Part shown: positions 28,815 to 37,821 of the stretch, piece after piece
Position numbering within the stretch: the stretch's first letter is position 1
How the letters are laid out: every line of letters begins with the position of its first letter
NCBI GenBank assembly: GCA_025362315.1
Contig: JANYGP010000071.1
Coordinates: 124,001-188,000, forward strand
From: Polaromonas sp.
GTDB taxonomy: Bacteria; Pseudomonadota; Gammaproteobacteria; Burkholderiales; Burkholderiaceae_C
DNA: 64,000 nucleotides
Reading direction: 5' to 3'
The notes under the pieces: model-generated
What the model was told of the DNA's origin: nothing
Databases searched by the model: none
Seen by the model: only the letters and a program-made list of their open reading frames with translations
Position numbers and translations under genes: made by a program

Positions 28815-29677
28815 AAGTCCTCGTATTTGGCGCCAGCGGCATGTTGGGCTCTCGGTTGATGCCCTACCTGGCCGGACAGGGTCATGTGGCAGTGGCAGCA
28901 AGCCGCAGCAGCGCCAACGGAATCGAGATCGATTCAAGCAGGAAGGCATCCACGCTTGAGGCGATGCGTACAGTAAGCCCCGATGTGGTGATCAACCTCG
29001 TCGGTTTGACAGACGTAGAACGTTGCGAGTCGCATCCTAAACAAGCGTGGCAGGCTAATGTTCAAAGCGTTGAAAATATCGCACATGCCAGTCGTGTCAT
29101 AGACGCACATTTGGTACACCTGTCGACCGATCAAGTCTATGACAACCCCACCCCTAGCGTTGAAGACGCAGCCTCCCCGGGCAATTGCTACGCCATCACA
29201 AAATACGCAGGGGAACTGGCGGCACTTCAAGGCGGTGCCTGTGTTCTTCGTACCAATTTTTTTGGGGTCAGCCAACATGCCCATCGCAGAAGTTTGACCG
29301 ACTGGCTGTTGTCCGCGTTGACAGAGCAAAGGCCGGTACAGGTTTTCGATGACATGTATTTCAGCCCGCTAAACATGACCACGTTATGCGGCTTTATTCA
29401 TCAAGCAGCCAACTTTAAACACACTGGCATCTTCAATGTAGGCTCTCACGGTGCCATGAGTAAAGCAGATTTCGCGTTCGCCTTCGCCCAAGCGCTAGCG
29501 ATGCCCAGCGGGCACTTCAACCGGGTAAGCGCGCAAGACTCTGGCTTGCTAAAGGCATGGAGGCCGAAAAACATGGGTATGGATTCTGGTCTTTTTGAAA
29601 CCACATTTCAAATACAACTACCCAGCTTGATAGCTGAAATTGAATGCGCAGCAAAGGAGTATCGTGCCCAACTTTGA
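28811..29677 (+). CDS. RmlD-like NAD-dependent sugar reductase/epimerase
   Basis: 288 aa with LVFGASGMLGSRLMPYL (Rossmann), HLSTDQVYD and the catalytic YAITK. It belongs to the extended SDR group close to dTDP-4-dehydrorhamnose reductase. The classical Pse pathway has no such enzyme, so it is an extra step here, perhaps reducing or epimerising the nonulosonate or a precursor (inference). The ATG overlaps the pseF stop (ATGA) and its end overlaps the next gene, so it is firmly within the operon. Confidence 0.8.
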   Translation: MKVLVFGASGMLGSRLMPYLAGQGHVAVAASRSSANGIEIDSSRKASTLEAMRTVSPDVVINLVGLTDVERCESHPKQAWQANVQSVENIAHASRVIDAHLVHLSTDQVYDNPTPSVEDAASPGNCYAITKYAGELAALQGGACVLRTNFFGVSQHAHRRSLTDWLLSALTEQRPVQVFDDMYFSPLNMTTLCGFIHQAANFKHTGIFNVGSHGAMSKADFAFAFAQALAMPSGHFNRVSAQDSGLLKAWRPKNMGMDSGLFETTFQIQLPSLIAEIECAAKEYRAQL

Positions 29678-30743
29678 GCCACATTTAAAAATAGGTGACA
29701 AGCTGATAGGCCGTGGTTGCCCAACCTATTTCATTGCCGATATCGCAGCCAACCATGATGGTGACTTGGGTCGGGCAAAAGAGTTAATTTACCGGTGCGC
29801 TGAAGCGGGCGCAGATGCTGCAAAGTTCCAGCATTTCACGGCTGACACAATCGTCAGTGACCGTGGCTTTCGTGCGTTGAGCGGAGAAAAGTCACACCAA
29901 TCAACCTGGAAAAAACCAGTATTTGAGGTTTACCAAGACGCCAGCGTGAGCCTCGATTGGACTCAAACATTGAAAGAAACCTGTGACAAGGCAGGCGTTG
30001 CTTTTTTTACAAGCCCCTACTCTATGTCGCTGGTTGATCACATTGACCCGTTTGTCCCAGCCTACAAGATTGGTTCAGGTGACATCACCTGGACTGCTAT
30101 GGTTGAGTACATCGCTGGCAAAGGCAAACCGTATATTTTGGCCAGCGGTGCATCGACCCTGGATGAAGTACACCGTGCTGTGACCGCTGCGGGTCGCATC
30201 AACAGGCAACTGTGCCTGATGCAATGCAACACGAACTACACCGCTAGCCTGGAGAACTTTCAATACATTCAATTAAACGTACTGAACACGTACCGATCAA
30301 TGTACCCCGATTTGGTGTTGGGCCTTTCCGACCACACACCAGGACACACGACGGTGCTGGGTGCGGTAGCCTTAGGTGCATGCATGGTTGAAAAACACTT
30401 CACCGAAGACACCACGCGCGAAGGGCCAGACCATAAATTTTCAATGGACAGCGGCAGCTGGAAAGCAATGGTGCAAGCAACCCGCGAGCTGGAAAATGCA
30501 TTGGGTACTGGCGTGAAAGTGGTGGAGTTCAATGAATCGCAAACTGTCATCGTCCAGCGGCGCGCGATAAGGGCCAAAACGGCGCTTGCCGCTGGGTGCA
30601 TCGTATTGGAAAGCCAACTGGAAGTTTTGCGGCCCTGCCCACCCGGTGCCATCGCCCCTTACCAGCTGGCTGAGGTAGCGGGTAAGACACTCAGGCGCGA
30701 CGTACCTGCAGGAGAGCATTTGCAATGGACCGACTTCGAATAG
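29664..30743 (+). CDS. N-acetylneuraminate synthase-family nonulosonate synthase
   Basis: 359 aa. Condenses phosphoenolpyruvate with a six-carbon amino sugar to make a nine-carbon 2-keto acid. Landmarks: FIADIAANHDGDLGRAKELI, AAKFQHF, YKIGSGDITW, LASGASTLDEV, LGLSDHTPGH, VEKHFTEDTTREGPDHKFS, and a C-terminal SAF (antifreeze-like) domain. Which isozyme (PseI, LegI, NeuB) cannot be decided; the pseB and pseF neighbours favour a Pse-type product. Start GTG 29664 follows AAAGGAG by 5 bases; the in-frame TTG at 29640 has no site. Confidence 0.88.
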   Translation: MPNFEPHLKIGDKLIGRGCPTYFIADIAANHDGDLGRAKELIYRCAEAGADAAKFQHFTADTIVSDRGFRALSGEKSHQSTWKKPVFEVYQDASVSLDWTQTLKETCDKAGVAFFTSPYSMSLVDHIDPFVPAYKIGSGDITWTAMVEYIAGKGKPYILASGASTLDEVHRAVTAAGRINRQLCLMQCNTNYTASLENFQYIQLNVLNTYRSMYPDLVLGLSDHTPGHTTVLGAVALGACMVEKHFTEDTTREGPDHKFSMDSGSWKAMVQATRELENALGTGVKVVEFNESQTVIVQRRAIRAKTALAAGCIVLESQLEVLRPCPPGAIAPYQLAEVAGKTLRRDVPAGEHLQWTDFE

Positions 30744-31360
30744 CGCTGGTCATCCCAGCATTTAATGAGGCTGCCACCATTGGAGATGTCGTGGTCAGAA
30801 CTATCCAATACGGTACCTGCGTTGTTGTGGATGATGGCTCGACCGACGCTACTGCCTTGACGGCTCGGGCAGCGGGAGCGGTAGTGATCAGCCACGCTGT
30901 CAACCAGGGATACGACGCCGCGATCAACACAGGTTTTCAAACAGCGACGAGCAGCGGCTGTAACGCGATTATCACGCTCGATGCCGACGGGCAACATAAC
31001 CCAGAGTTGTTGCAAAAATTCATCGACAGCCTGCACAGTGGTGCCGATATGGTGCTGGGGGTTCGGGACCAGCGCCCGCGCCTGGCAGAACATGTGTTTG
31101 CGTTTTACACCCAATGGCGCTTTGGTATTGCTGACCCCCTTTGCGGAATGAAGGCTTACCGAACGGAACTGTACAAAGCCTTGGGACACTTCGACCTGCA
31201 AGGCTCAATCGGCACGGAACTAATGCTTTTTGGTGCGCGCCGCGGCTGCAACATGGCGAGCATCCCTTTTCTGGTTGGCGAACGTGTAGGGCAACCACGG
31301 TTTGGTCGAAAGTTAACAGCCAACCTCAAGATTTTTCGGGCGTTGTGGTTGGCAATTTGA
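30725..31360 (+). CDS. Family 2 glycosyltransferase (DPM1-like)
   Basis: 211 aa. GT-A fold with VIPAFNEAATIGDV, the VVDDGSTD metal/nucleotide motif and the DXD-like ITLDADGQHNPE. It is shorter than most GT2 enzymes and lacks membrane helices; the C-terminus ends in KIFRALWLAI. It resembles polyprenol-phosphate sugar transferases, so it may charge a lipid carrier. It starts 19 bases inside the NeuB-family gene. Confidence 0.82.
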   Translation: MDRLRIALVIPAFNEAATIGDVVVRTIQYGTCVVVDDGSTDATALTARAAGAVVISHAVNQGYDAAINTGFQTATSSGCNAIITLDADGQHNPELLQKFIDSLHSGADMVLGVRDQRPRLAEHVFAFYTQWRFGIADPLCGMKAYRTELYKALGHFDLQGSIGTELMLFGARRGCNMASIPFLVGERVGQPRFGRKLTANLKIFRALWLAI

Positions 31361-31392
31361 GCAAGCCTCACATCTATTGATTGTCATCGTCC

Positions 31393-32394
31393 ATGCTCAA
31401 AGTACTTGTGATTGGTTGCGGCAACATCGCCGGAGGTTTTGATGCCGACATCAAAGCAGGCGCAATGCCTCGAACCCATGCAGGCGCTTACGCCGCGCAA
31501 GGTCAGTTTTCAATACAAACTTGCGTTGAACCTGACGCCGATAAACGTGTGGTGTTTATGGCACGCTGGGGCATTCCCAAAGGCTACGAGTCGGTAGAGC
31601 AGCTTTCTGCGGCAACTGTCGATGCCGGCAGTTCATCACAGTTTGATGTCATCAGCGTTTGCTCACCCACGCAATTGCACTACGAACATGTAGTGCAAGC
31701 ATTGCGGCTTTCACCAAAGTTAATTTTTTGTGAGAAACCGATTTGCAATGACTTAACGCGAGCTCAAGACCTGGTGCAACGTTGCAATGATCAGGGTGTG
31801 AAATTGGCGGTGAATCACAATCGCCGCTGGGATCCGAATGTCAGGCAATTGCGGGACCAACTAAAAACCGGCCAGTGGGGTCAGATTCGCACGGTCATGG
31901 GGCAGTACAACAAAGGCGTGTTGAACAATGGTAGCCACATGATCGACCTGTTGCAAGATCTCATGGGGCCACTGGCGGTGATTGACTGTGGAGAACCTTG
32001 TTTCGACTACTCAACTTCAGACCCCAGCGTGCCCGCAGTTTTGGTTAACGAACACGGCGTACACATCACCCTCAGCTGTGGTCACGCCGGCGATTATTCA
32101 CTTTTTGAGATGCAATTTGTGACCCAGCGCGGCGTCATCGCGATGGAAGATGGCGGGTTAACTTGGCGAACACGGTTAGCCGCCCCAAGCCAGCAGTTTT
32201 CAGGCTATCACGAACTGTCTCAGAGCCAATTCACTGCAGGGAGCTACTTTCAGACGATGGCCAACGCGGTTGAAAATATTTATCGTGCGGTAACCGATGG
32301 CGATGCCCTGGCCAGCGACGGTGAAAGCGCATTACGAGCGCAACTGGTCTGCCAGCAAATGCTTCATCAATCGACTCAACCTTCCGCACGATAA
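31393..32394 (+). CDS. Gfo/Idh/MocA-family oxidoreductase
   Basis: 333 aa. N-terminal Rossmann motif LVIGCGNIAGGFD, then SVCSPTQLHYEHV and the conserved EKP element (IFCEKPICND), typical of NAD(P)-dependent sugar dehydrogenases of this family. Start ATG 31393 is chosen over TTG 31381. In a nonulosonate operon it could oxidise or reduce a carbon of the sugar; the exact substrate is unknown. It lies 32 bases after the GT2 gene. Confidence 0.85.
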   Translation: MLKVLVIGCGNIAGGFDADIKAGAMPRTHAGAYAAQGQFSIQTCVEPDADKRVVFMARWGIPKGYESVEQLSAATVDAGSSSQFDVISVCSPTQLHYEHVVQALRLSPKLIFCEKPICNDLTRAQDLVQRCNDQGVKLAVNHNRRWDPNVRQLRDQLKTGQWGQIRTVMGQYNKGVLNNGSHMIDLLQDLMGPLAVIDCGEPCFDYSTSDPSVPAVLVNEHGVHITLSCGHAGDYSLFEMQFVTQRGVIAMEDGGLTWRTRLAAPSQQFSGYHELSQSQFTAGSYFQTMANAVENIYRAVTDGDALASDGESALRAQLVCQQMLHQSTQPSAR

Positions 32395-32469
32395 AATTCA
32401 GCTCAGTTTACGGCTCTAAAACAACTACGTTTCAAAGCGTTTGATTCCAACTAAAAGGCAAGCCGACCC

Positions 32470-33759
32470 ATGACCAACACAACCCTCGCCTTACTGGGCG
32501 GTACACCCGCTATTCAAGTGGGATTCAAGCCTTTCAACACCATTGGTGACGAAGAAATTGTCGCCGTAACCGACGTGATGCGTAGCGGCGTACTGTCAGG
32601 TTACATCGGCGCGCGTGGCGAAGGGTTTATGGGCGGGCCCAGAGTAAGAGCTTTCGAAGCTGCTGCGGCGAAATACTTTGGCGTGAAACATGCTGTCGCT
32701 GTCAACTCATGGACTTCCGGATTGACCGCATCGGTCGGCGCTATTGGCCTGGAGCCTGGTGATGAGGTGATTACCACCCCTTGGACGATGGTGGCCACGG
32801 CGACCGCGATTTTGCAGTGGAACGGCATACCGGTGTTTGCCGACATTGATCCCGTCAGTTTCAATATCGATCCATCTAGCGTTGAAAAGTGCATCAGTCC
32901 CAGAACCAAAGCCATTATTGCGGTCGATATTTTTGGTCAGTCAAGCAACATGCGCGCGCTACGCGACATCGCGACCCGACACAACTTAAAACTGTTGGGC
33001 GACACGGCTCAAGCACCAGGCGCCAAGTACTTCGGGGACTCCACTGGTACGCTGGCGGATATCGGCGGCTTTAGCCTGAATTATCACAAGCACATCCACT
33101 GCGGAGAAGGCGGAATTCTGGTGACCGACAACGATGACTATGCGGCGCGGCTGCAAATGATTCGCAACCATGCTGAAGCCGTCGTCGATAGCAACGACCC
33201 GCAAGTTCTCTGCAATATGGTCGGCTCCAACTTTCGGATGGGCGAAATCGAGGCAGCCATTGCCACAGAGCAGCTCAAAAAGCTAGCACCGAACATCCTA
33301 AGCCGTCAGCGCGTCGCGGCTGAGTTCAACGCTGGACTCGGTGCACTTTTAGGTTTAGCCACGCCAAAAGTCAGCGACGGCTGTACCCATGTTTACTATA
33401 TTTATGGTCTGACACTAGACACGACAGCATTGGGCTTATCGAGGGAGAAAATCGTTGCTGCACTGCGAGCAGAAGGCGTTCCAGGAGTTGGCAGCGGCTA
33501 CCAGAACGTACACCTTTACCCTGTGTTTCAACAGCGTATTGCCTACGGTACGAAAGGCTTTCCGTGGACTTCACCTTACTGCGGGCGCAATGTGACTTAC
33601 GAAAAGGGCATCTGTCCTGTCGCCGAACACCTGCATGCAGAAACCTTCATGAGCCTGAACATTTGTCTGAACGACTACTCCACTACCGATGTTGCACTAG
33701 TGGTCAGTGCGTTCAAGAAAGTTTGGGCTAACTTGGATCCCCTGCGAGCTGCGGTCTGA
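32470..33759 (+). CDS. DegT/DnrJ/EryC1-family PLP sugar aminotransferase
   Basis: 429 aa, PLP-dependent. Starts with the LALLGGTPAI motif, then the cofactor pocket and the Schiff-base Lys in FSLNYHKHIHCGEGG. It would add an amino group at C4 (or C3) of a UDP-keto sugar. PseC enzymes are usually ~380 aa; this longer form, with the LLGGTPA opening, is closer to the StsC/AHBA-like branch, so it is not a textbook PseC. It begins a second half of the operon after a 75-base gap. Confidence 0.88.
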   Translation: MTNTTLALLGGTPAIQVGFKPFNTIGDEEIVAVTDVMRSGVLSGYIGARGEGFMGGPRVRAFEAAAAKYFGVKHAVAVNSWTSGLTASVGAIGLEPGDEVITTPWTMVATATAILQWNGIPVFADIDPVSFNIDPSSVEKCISPRTKAIIAVDIFGQSSNMRALRDIATRHNLKLLGDTAQAPGAKYFGDSTGTLADIGGFSLNYHKHIHCGEGGILVTDNDDYAARLQMIRNHAEAVVDSNDPQVLCNMVGSNFRMGEIEAAIATEQLKKLAPNILSRQRVAAEFNAGLGALLGLATPKVSDGCTHVYYIYGLTLDTTALGLSREKIVAALRAEGVPGVGSGYQNVHLYPVFQQRIAYGTKGFPWTSPYCGRNVTYEKGICPVAEHLHAETFMSLNICLNDYSTTDVALVVSAFKKVWANLDPLRAAV

Positions 33760-33803
33760 AACTTAACCTACTGAGTTTTTGCCACAAATTCTCTATATAA
33801 CTC

Positions 33804-34325
33804 ATGACCACGATTTCTGGCCACAAAGTGACCCTGCAGAAATTCACGGCTGCTGACATCAACGACACCTACATCGGCTGGTTGAACGATCCCGTGACCA
33901 TGCGTTTTAGCAACCAACGCTTTTTACGCCATGACCAGCAAAGCAGCCAGCGTTATCTTGACAGCTTCGAGCACAACTCTAACGCCTTTTACGCAGTGCG
34001 TAGTGGTGCATCAGGCCGCATGATTGGCACCATGACAGCTTACACGTCACTCGCGCATGGCACTGCCGACATAGGGATTTTGATTGGCGATCGATCTGCC
34101 TGGGGACAAGGTTTTGGATTAGATGCGTGGTCTACGCTGGCGAATCATTTATTGAATCAACCCCACATACGCAAAATCACTGCCGGCACCCTGGAATGCA
34201 ACGGGCCCATGTTGCGCCTGTTAGCCAAATCCGGCATGGCACCTGATGGCCAGCGCAAACAGCAAGAACTGGTTGAAGGCGTGCCTTACGACATGCTGTA
34301 TTTTGCAAAGTTTTCCGGTGCCTGA
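33804..34325 (+). CDS. GNAT-family N-acetyltransferase (PseH/RimJ-like)
   Basis: 173 aa with the GNAT acetyl-CoA motif around GDRSAWGQGFGLDAWSTLANHLL and the following ITAGTLECNGPMLRLLAKSGM. It probably N-acetylates the amino group placed by the aminotransferase immediately upstream. Its stop overlaps the next gene by 8 bases. Confidence 0.82.
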   Translation: MTTISGHKVTLQKFTAADINDTYIGWLNDPVTMRFSNQRFLRHDQQSSQRYLDSFEHNSNAFYAVRSGASGRMIGTMTAYTSLAHGTADIGILIGDRSAWGQGFGLDAWSTLANHLLNQPHIRKITAGTLECNGPMLRLLAKSGMAPDGQRKQQELVEGVPYDMLYFAKFSGA

Positions 34326-35202
34326 CTACAAATTGCTGCCGCAGCCAGTTGCCGTGGTGTGCCATGACGCTGGAGCTGCAAATATCATCTTGGCGGAAAT
34401 TCAGTCTGCACCAGAGGTCCCATTTTTACCCGTGATGCAAGGGCCAGCGGCCAAACTTTGGGTAGCAAGCGGGTGTACCCTATCTGCTCTGGTCGCGCTG
34501 GATACCGCTCTGCTGACCGCCAGATCAGTCCTCACAGGTACAGGCTGGGCTAGCGACATTGAACATGAAGCCCGCCAACGCGCCAAGGCCGCAGGCTTGT
34601 TCAGTGTCGCCATGATTGACCACTGGGTAAATTACGCTGCACGCTTTGAGCGGCACGGTATGCGGTTGCTGCCTGATGAGGTGTGGGTGACAGACGAGTA
34701 TGCGTTTGAAATTGCATCAACAACCTTTGGCGGCCAAGCTATCCGGCTTCTACCCAATCGATATCTCAACAAGCAAGTACAAAATATCCCGCCGTTGTCT
34801 GGGTTAACAACCGATCAGCTTTTGTATGTGCTCGAGCCGTTACGCTTTATCTGGCCAGGTTGCACCCAGCCTGGAGAGTTTGAGGCGTTGAATTACTTCA
34901 TAAAGAACTTACGCAAAATCGAGACAAAGCAGACTTTGCAAATTCGGCTGCGTCCGCACCCTTCAGATGGAGCAAATAAATACACGGCTTGGCTAACAAA
35001 AAATGCTGAACTCAATATCACTATGGACAACTCTTCAAGCCTAAGTGAGGCGATTGGTCGCGCAGAATGGGTGGCCGGTTGCGAAACCGCCGCCATGGTG
35101 GTTGCACTAGCCGCAGGAAGAAAGGTGTTGTCTACATTGCCACCTCAAGCGCCTAAGTGCCGCTTGCCGCATCCTGGCATTTTGCATCTACGCGATCTTT
35201 AA
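34318..35202 (+). CDS. GT-B-like protein of unknown role (candidate nucleotide-sugar hydrolase)
   Basis: 294 aa from GTG 34318 (MPDYKLLPQPVAVVCHDAGAAN). I do not recognise a precise family. Two halves are visible: an N-terminal Rossmann-like part with VVCHDAGAANII, and a C-terminal part with IRLRPHPSD and the sugar-nucleotide-like VAGCETAAMVVALAAGRKVL. PseG, the UDP-sugar hydrolase needed before PseI, has a MurG-like fold and is otherwise missing here, so this gene is a candidate replacement (inference). Otherwise it could be a glycosyltransferase. It ends 4 bases from the convergent amidase. Confidence 0.6.
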   Translation: MPDYKLLPQPVAVVCHDAGAANIILAEIQSAPEVPFLPVMQGPAAKLWVASGCTLSALVALDTALLTARSVLTGTGWASDIEHEARQRAKAAGLFSVAMIDHWVNYAARFERHGMRLLPDEVWVTDEYAFEIASTTFGGQAIRLLPNRYLNKQVQNIPPLSGLTTDQLLYVLEPLRFIWPGCTQPGEFEALNYFIKNLRKIETKQTLQIRLRPHPSDGANKYTAWLTKNAELNITMDNSSSLSEAIGRAEWVAGCETAAMVVALAAGRKVLSTLPPQAPKCRLPHPGILHLRDL

Positions 35203-35206
35203 CCTG

Positions 35207-36580
35207 CTAATTTGTGGTCGTGAGCAGTTCCATTTGCTCTAACTCGGCAATAAAGCAGAACAGCAACGGGTCGCTGTAGCGGCGAGCCACCAACTGCAAG
35301 CCATAAGGCAAGCCCTCTGGCGACGAGAAAACTGGCGCGCTGACTGCAGGCAAGTGCGTCAAGGTCCACATTAACGCTGAGTCAGGCGCTTCTTCAATCG
35401 CTCGTAGCGGCGCCTCGGCTGCGGTGCTTAATGTCAGCATCACATCAAAGCCAGCATCGCCTGTAGAGGCGTTGTTATCACCCGTAAAAAATTTATCCAT
35501 CAACCGAGATAGCCCAACCTGCTCATCAAGCGCCGTTTCATACTCGGAGACGGTCACCATTTGTCCCGCACTGATCAACCTGTTCATGACGGGAGATATC
35601 AACTCAGCGCGTTTGAACTCTTCTTTAAAGTAGTAGGCCAGAGCCTTGTTGTAGATCGTTTCATGGACGGCGTGCGCGTCGGTCATCCGCGCTGGCAAGC
35701 TTGCGTCAACCAGCTCAAAGCGAGGGTTAGCGGCCAGCTTGGCGCACCATGTGTCAAAAGTCATGTTGGCATATACCGGAACATGCGCCCAAACATGGGG
35801 TTTGACCACGGCTACACGCCATGGCCGCCTTCCAGGTGCCGCCTGACGAGCGCTGTCCGTCAGGGCAGCATCGCTCAACGGGAAATTTTTACCGTGTACC
35901 CGTATCGCATCAAACACAGGCAGAAGGTCAGCAGCATGGTTAACAAAAAAACCCACACTGTCTAGGCTATCGGTAGTTTTGAGGATGCCGGTACGTGGCA
36001 CCAAGCCAAAAGAAGGTTTACAACCCCAGACGCCACAAAAGCTGGCTGGACGGATGATAGAGCCTGCGGTTTGGGTGCCAAGCGCCACTGGCACCATCCC
36101 GGTTGCTACCGCAACTGCGGACCCGCTTGACGATGTGCCAGGAGTACGGTCAGCCGCATGAGGGTTCAAAGTCTTGCCCAAGGAATGAACAGCGAACTCG
36201 GCAGTAACAGTTTTGCCCGGGACAATAGCGCCAAGACGCTTCATGTCGTAAAGCACCCGCGCATCGTTACCCGGCGTGAAGCCTTGCCACAGGGAGCTGC
36301 CCATCTGCGTGGGAAAGTCTGCAGTGTTAAAAATATCCTTAACACCTACCGGCAAGCCTTCAAGTGGGCGGGGCTCGTCTGCAGCGCGCAGGCGATCGGT
36401 TGCTTGTTGGGCTTGAGCCATTAATTTTTGACCGTCAAAGCATTCCCAAGCATGCACTGATGACTCATACGTGTCCACGGCTGCTATGCAGCGTACGGCA
36501 ACATCGGTTGGCGTAAGAGTACCTTCACGGTAACCGGCAAGCATGGTTGGAATGCTTGGCAACTTGGCAAAAGCAGTCAT
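35207..36580 (-). CDS. Amidase-signature-family enzyme
   Basis: 457 aa. All three catalytic elements are visible: Lys in LPVGVKDIFN, the cis-Ser in PGTSSSGSAVAVA, and the nucleophile Ser in TAGSIIRPASFCG. This Ser-cisSer-Lys fold hydrolyses amides and includes GatA, which releases ammonia from glutamine for a partner. The ATG shares one base with the TAA of the upstream sugar amidotransferase (TAATG), so the two are probably translated together. The substrate here is unknown; a role as ammonia donor or as a deacylase of the modified sugar are both possible (inference). Confidence 0.88.
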   Translation of the reverse strand: MTAFAKLPSIPTMLAGYREGTLTPTDVAVRCIAAVDTYESSVHAWECFDGQKLMAQAQQATDRLRAADEPRPLEGLPVGVKDIFNTADFPTQMGSSLWQGFTPGNDARVLYDMKRLGAIVPGKTVTAEFAVHSLGKTLNPHAADRTPGTSSSGSAVAVATGMVPVALGTQTAGSIIRPASFCGVWGCKPSFGLVPRTGILKTTDSLDSVGFFVNHAADLLPVFDAIRVHGKNFPLSDAALTDSARQAAPGRRPWRVAVVKPHVWAHVPVYANMTFDTWCAKLAANPRFELVDASLPARMTDAHAVHETIYNKALAYYFKEEFKRAELISPVMNRLISAGQMVTVSEYETALDEQVGLSRLMDKFFTGDNNASTGDAGFDVMLTLSTAAEAPLRAIEEAPDSALMWTLTHLPAVSAPVFSSPEGLPYGLQLVARRYSDPLLFCFIAELEQMELLTTTN

Positions 36581-37821
36581 TACGCCGACTCGCTTTTTTG
36601 GGCAACTGGCGCAGCTTCAGACTCGGGCTGCGCCTTAGCCAGCATCACCTTTTCAATCAATTGCTGAGGATGCGGCACGAGGCGCTCCTCATTGGGTTCA
36701 CGCTTAGGGTATATCGGAATCACTGTTTTTTTAAGCTCTGCACGGCGGTGTTTTTCCATGGTCTGGAAAAACTCCGCCTCAGTCATGCCAGTGATCTTCA
36801 GGTAGTAGTCAAGTCCCTCAGGCCGCACGCCGTCGTTTTGACGAATCAACTCCCACGCCTCATCACGGCTTAGCAAGCCAGCCCGCACATCCACGCTGGA
36901 ATGAAACGTCGCCCGGCCATAGCCACGCTTGAGGTAATTGGCAAAGTCATGCACGCCAGGCATGATGCACTCCGCGCTCTTATAGCGCTTGTACGAGCCT
37001 TCAATTTGAGTTTCACGCCAGCCGTAGGTGTCGCGTACGAACTCGGTTTGCCGTTCGTCATCCCAAAAAATATAGTCGCCCAGGTGAATGCCGTAAACGC
37101 CGACGCGCTCACACTCTTCAGCCGTGGGAACATTAAACGGGTACAGGTCGCGCTCAGACAAATCGTCCCGCACCATTTGGTCAGGCCGCAGCTTGGCCGA
37201 CACCTTGGTGAAATACTCGCGGTCGAATTTGCGGACCGGTGTTTTGTATGACGCACGGCCCGAGCTTTCAGCGATGGACTCGCCCCACACCAACAATGGG
37301 ATGTTAAAGCGCACAGCTGCCTGAAGAGGAAACGCGCCCACACCAGCATGGCAATGCCAACACGAATCGCCAATCCCCTCAAGCGAATGCTTGGCAATAC
37401 GGTTGATCAGACTACGATTCGGCGTGAACATGATGTGGTCCACGTTGAACTGCTCTAAAGAGTTTTGCAGGTTATACCAACCCGTTTCGCTGTACCAATT
37501 ATGGCTGAAGGTCACGGCTAGCGGCTTCATGCCGTAAACCTTGGTGAGCACGTGCAGCTGAAACGTACTGTCTTTGCCGCCGCTGATGGGAATGATGCAG
37601 TCGTAGTTGTTGCCCGCACTGGCTTTGGCGGCTTCCAGGGTGCGGCGCAAATCGCGTTCACGTTCGGCCCAGTCGATATGAATTTTTTGTTCTGCCGATT
37701 GGCACGCCTGGCACACGCCCAACTCGTCAAAAATCACGCCCTCCTGGGTTTGCGGCACGCAGCAACGAACGCAATACTGAAGGTTGGGAAAAGGTCTGCC
37801 AGCTCGGTTAGTTTCAGTCAT
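36580..37821 (-). CDS. N-acetyl sugar amidotransferase (PseA/WbpG-like)
   Basis: 413 aa. Cys-rich N-terminus (YCVRCCVPQTQEGV, then GVCQACQ), the PP-loop ATP pyrophosphatase motif IPISGGKDSTFQLHVL and a second Cys/His cluster (SCWHCHAG). Enzymes of this type turn an N-acetyl group of a sugar into an acetamidino group using ATP and ammonia. They lack a glutaminase domain and usually rely on a partner such as HisH. No HisH or HisF homologue is present, but an amidase and two other glutamine/asparagine-related enzymes are. The ATG overlaps the upstream stop (ATGA). Confidence 0.88.
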   Translation of the reverse strand: MTETNRAGRPFPNLQYCVRCCVPQTQEGVIFDELGVCQACQSAEQKIHIDWAERERDLRRTLEAAKASAGNNYDCIIPISGGKDSTFQLHVLTKVYGMKPLAVTFSHNWYSETGWYNLQNSLEQFNVDHIMFTPNRSLINRIAKHSLEGIGDSCWHCHAGVGAFPLQAAVRFNIPLLVWGESIAESSGRASYKTPVRKFDREYFTKVSAKLRPDQMVRDDLSERDLYPFNVPTAEECERVGVYGIHLGDYIFWDDERQTEFVRDTYGWRETQIEGSYKRYKSAECIMPGVHDFANYLKRGYGRATFHSSVDVRAGLLSRDEAWELIRQNDGVRPEGLDYYLKITGMTEAEFFQTMEKHRRAELKKTVIPIYPKREPNEERLVPHPQQLIEKVMLAKAQPESEAAPVAQKSESA

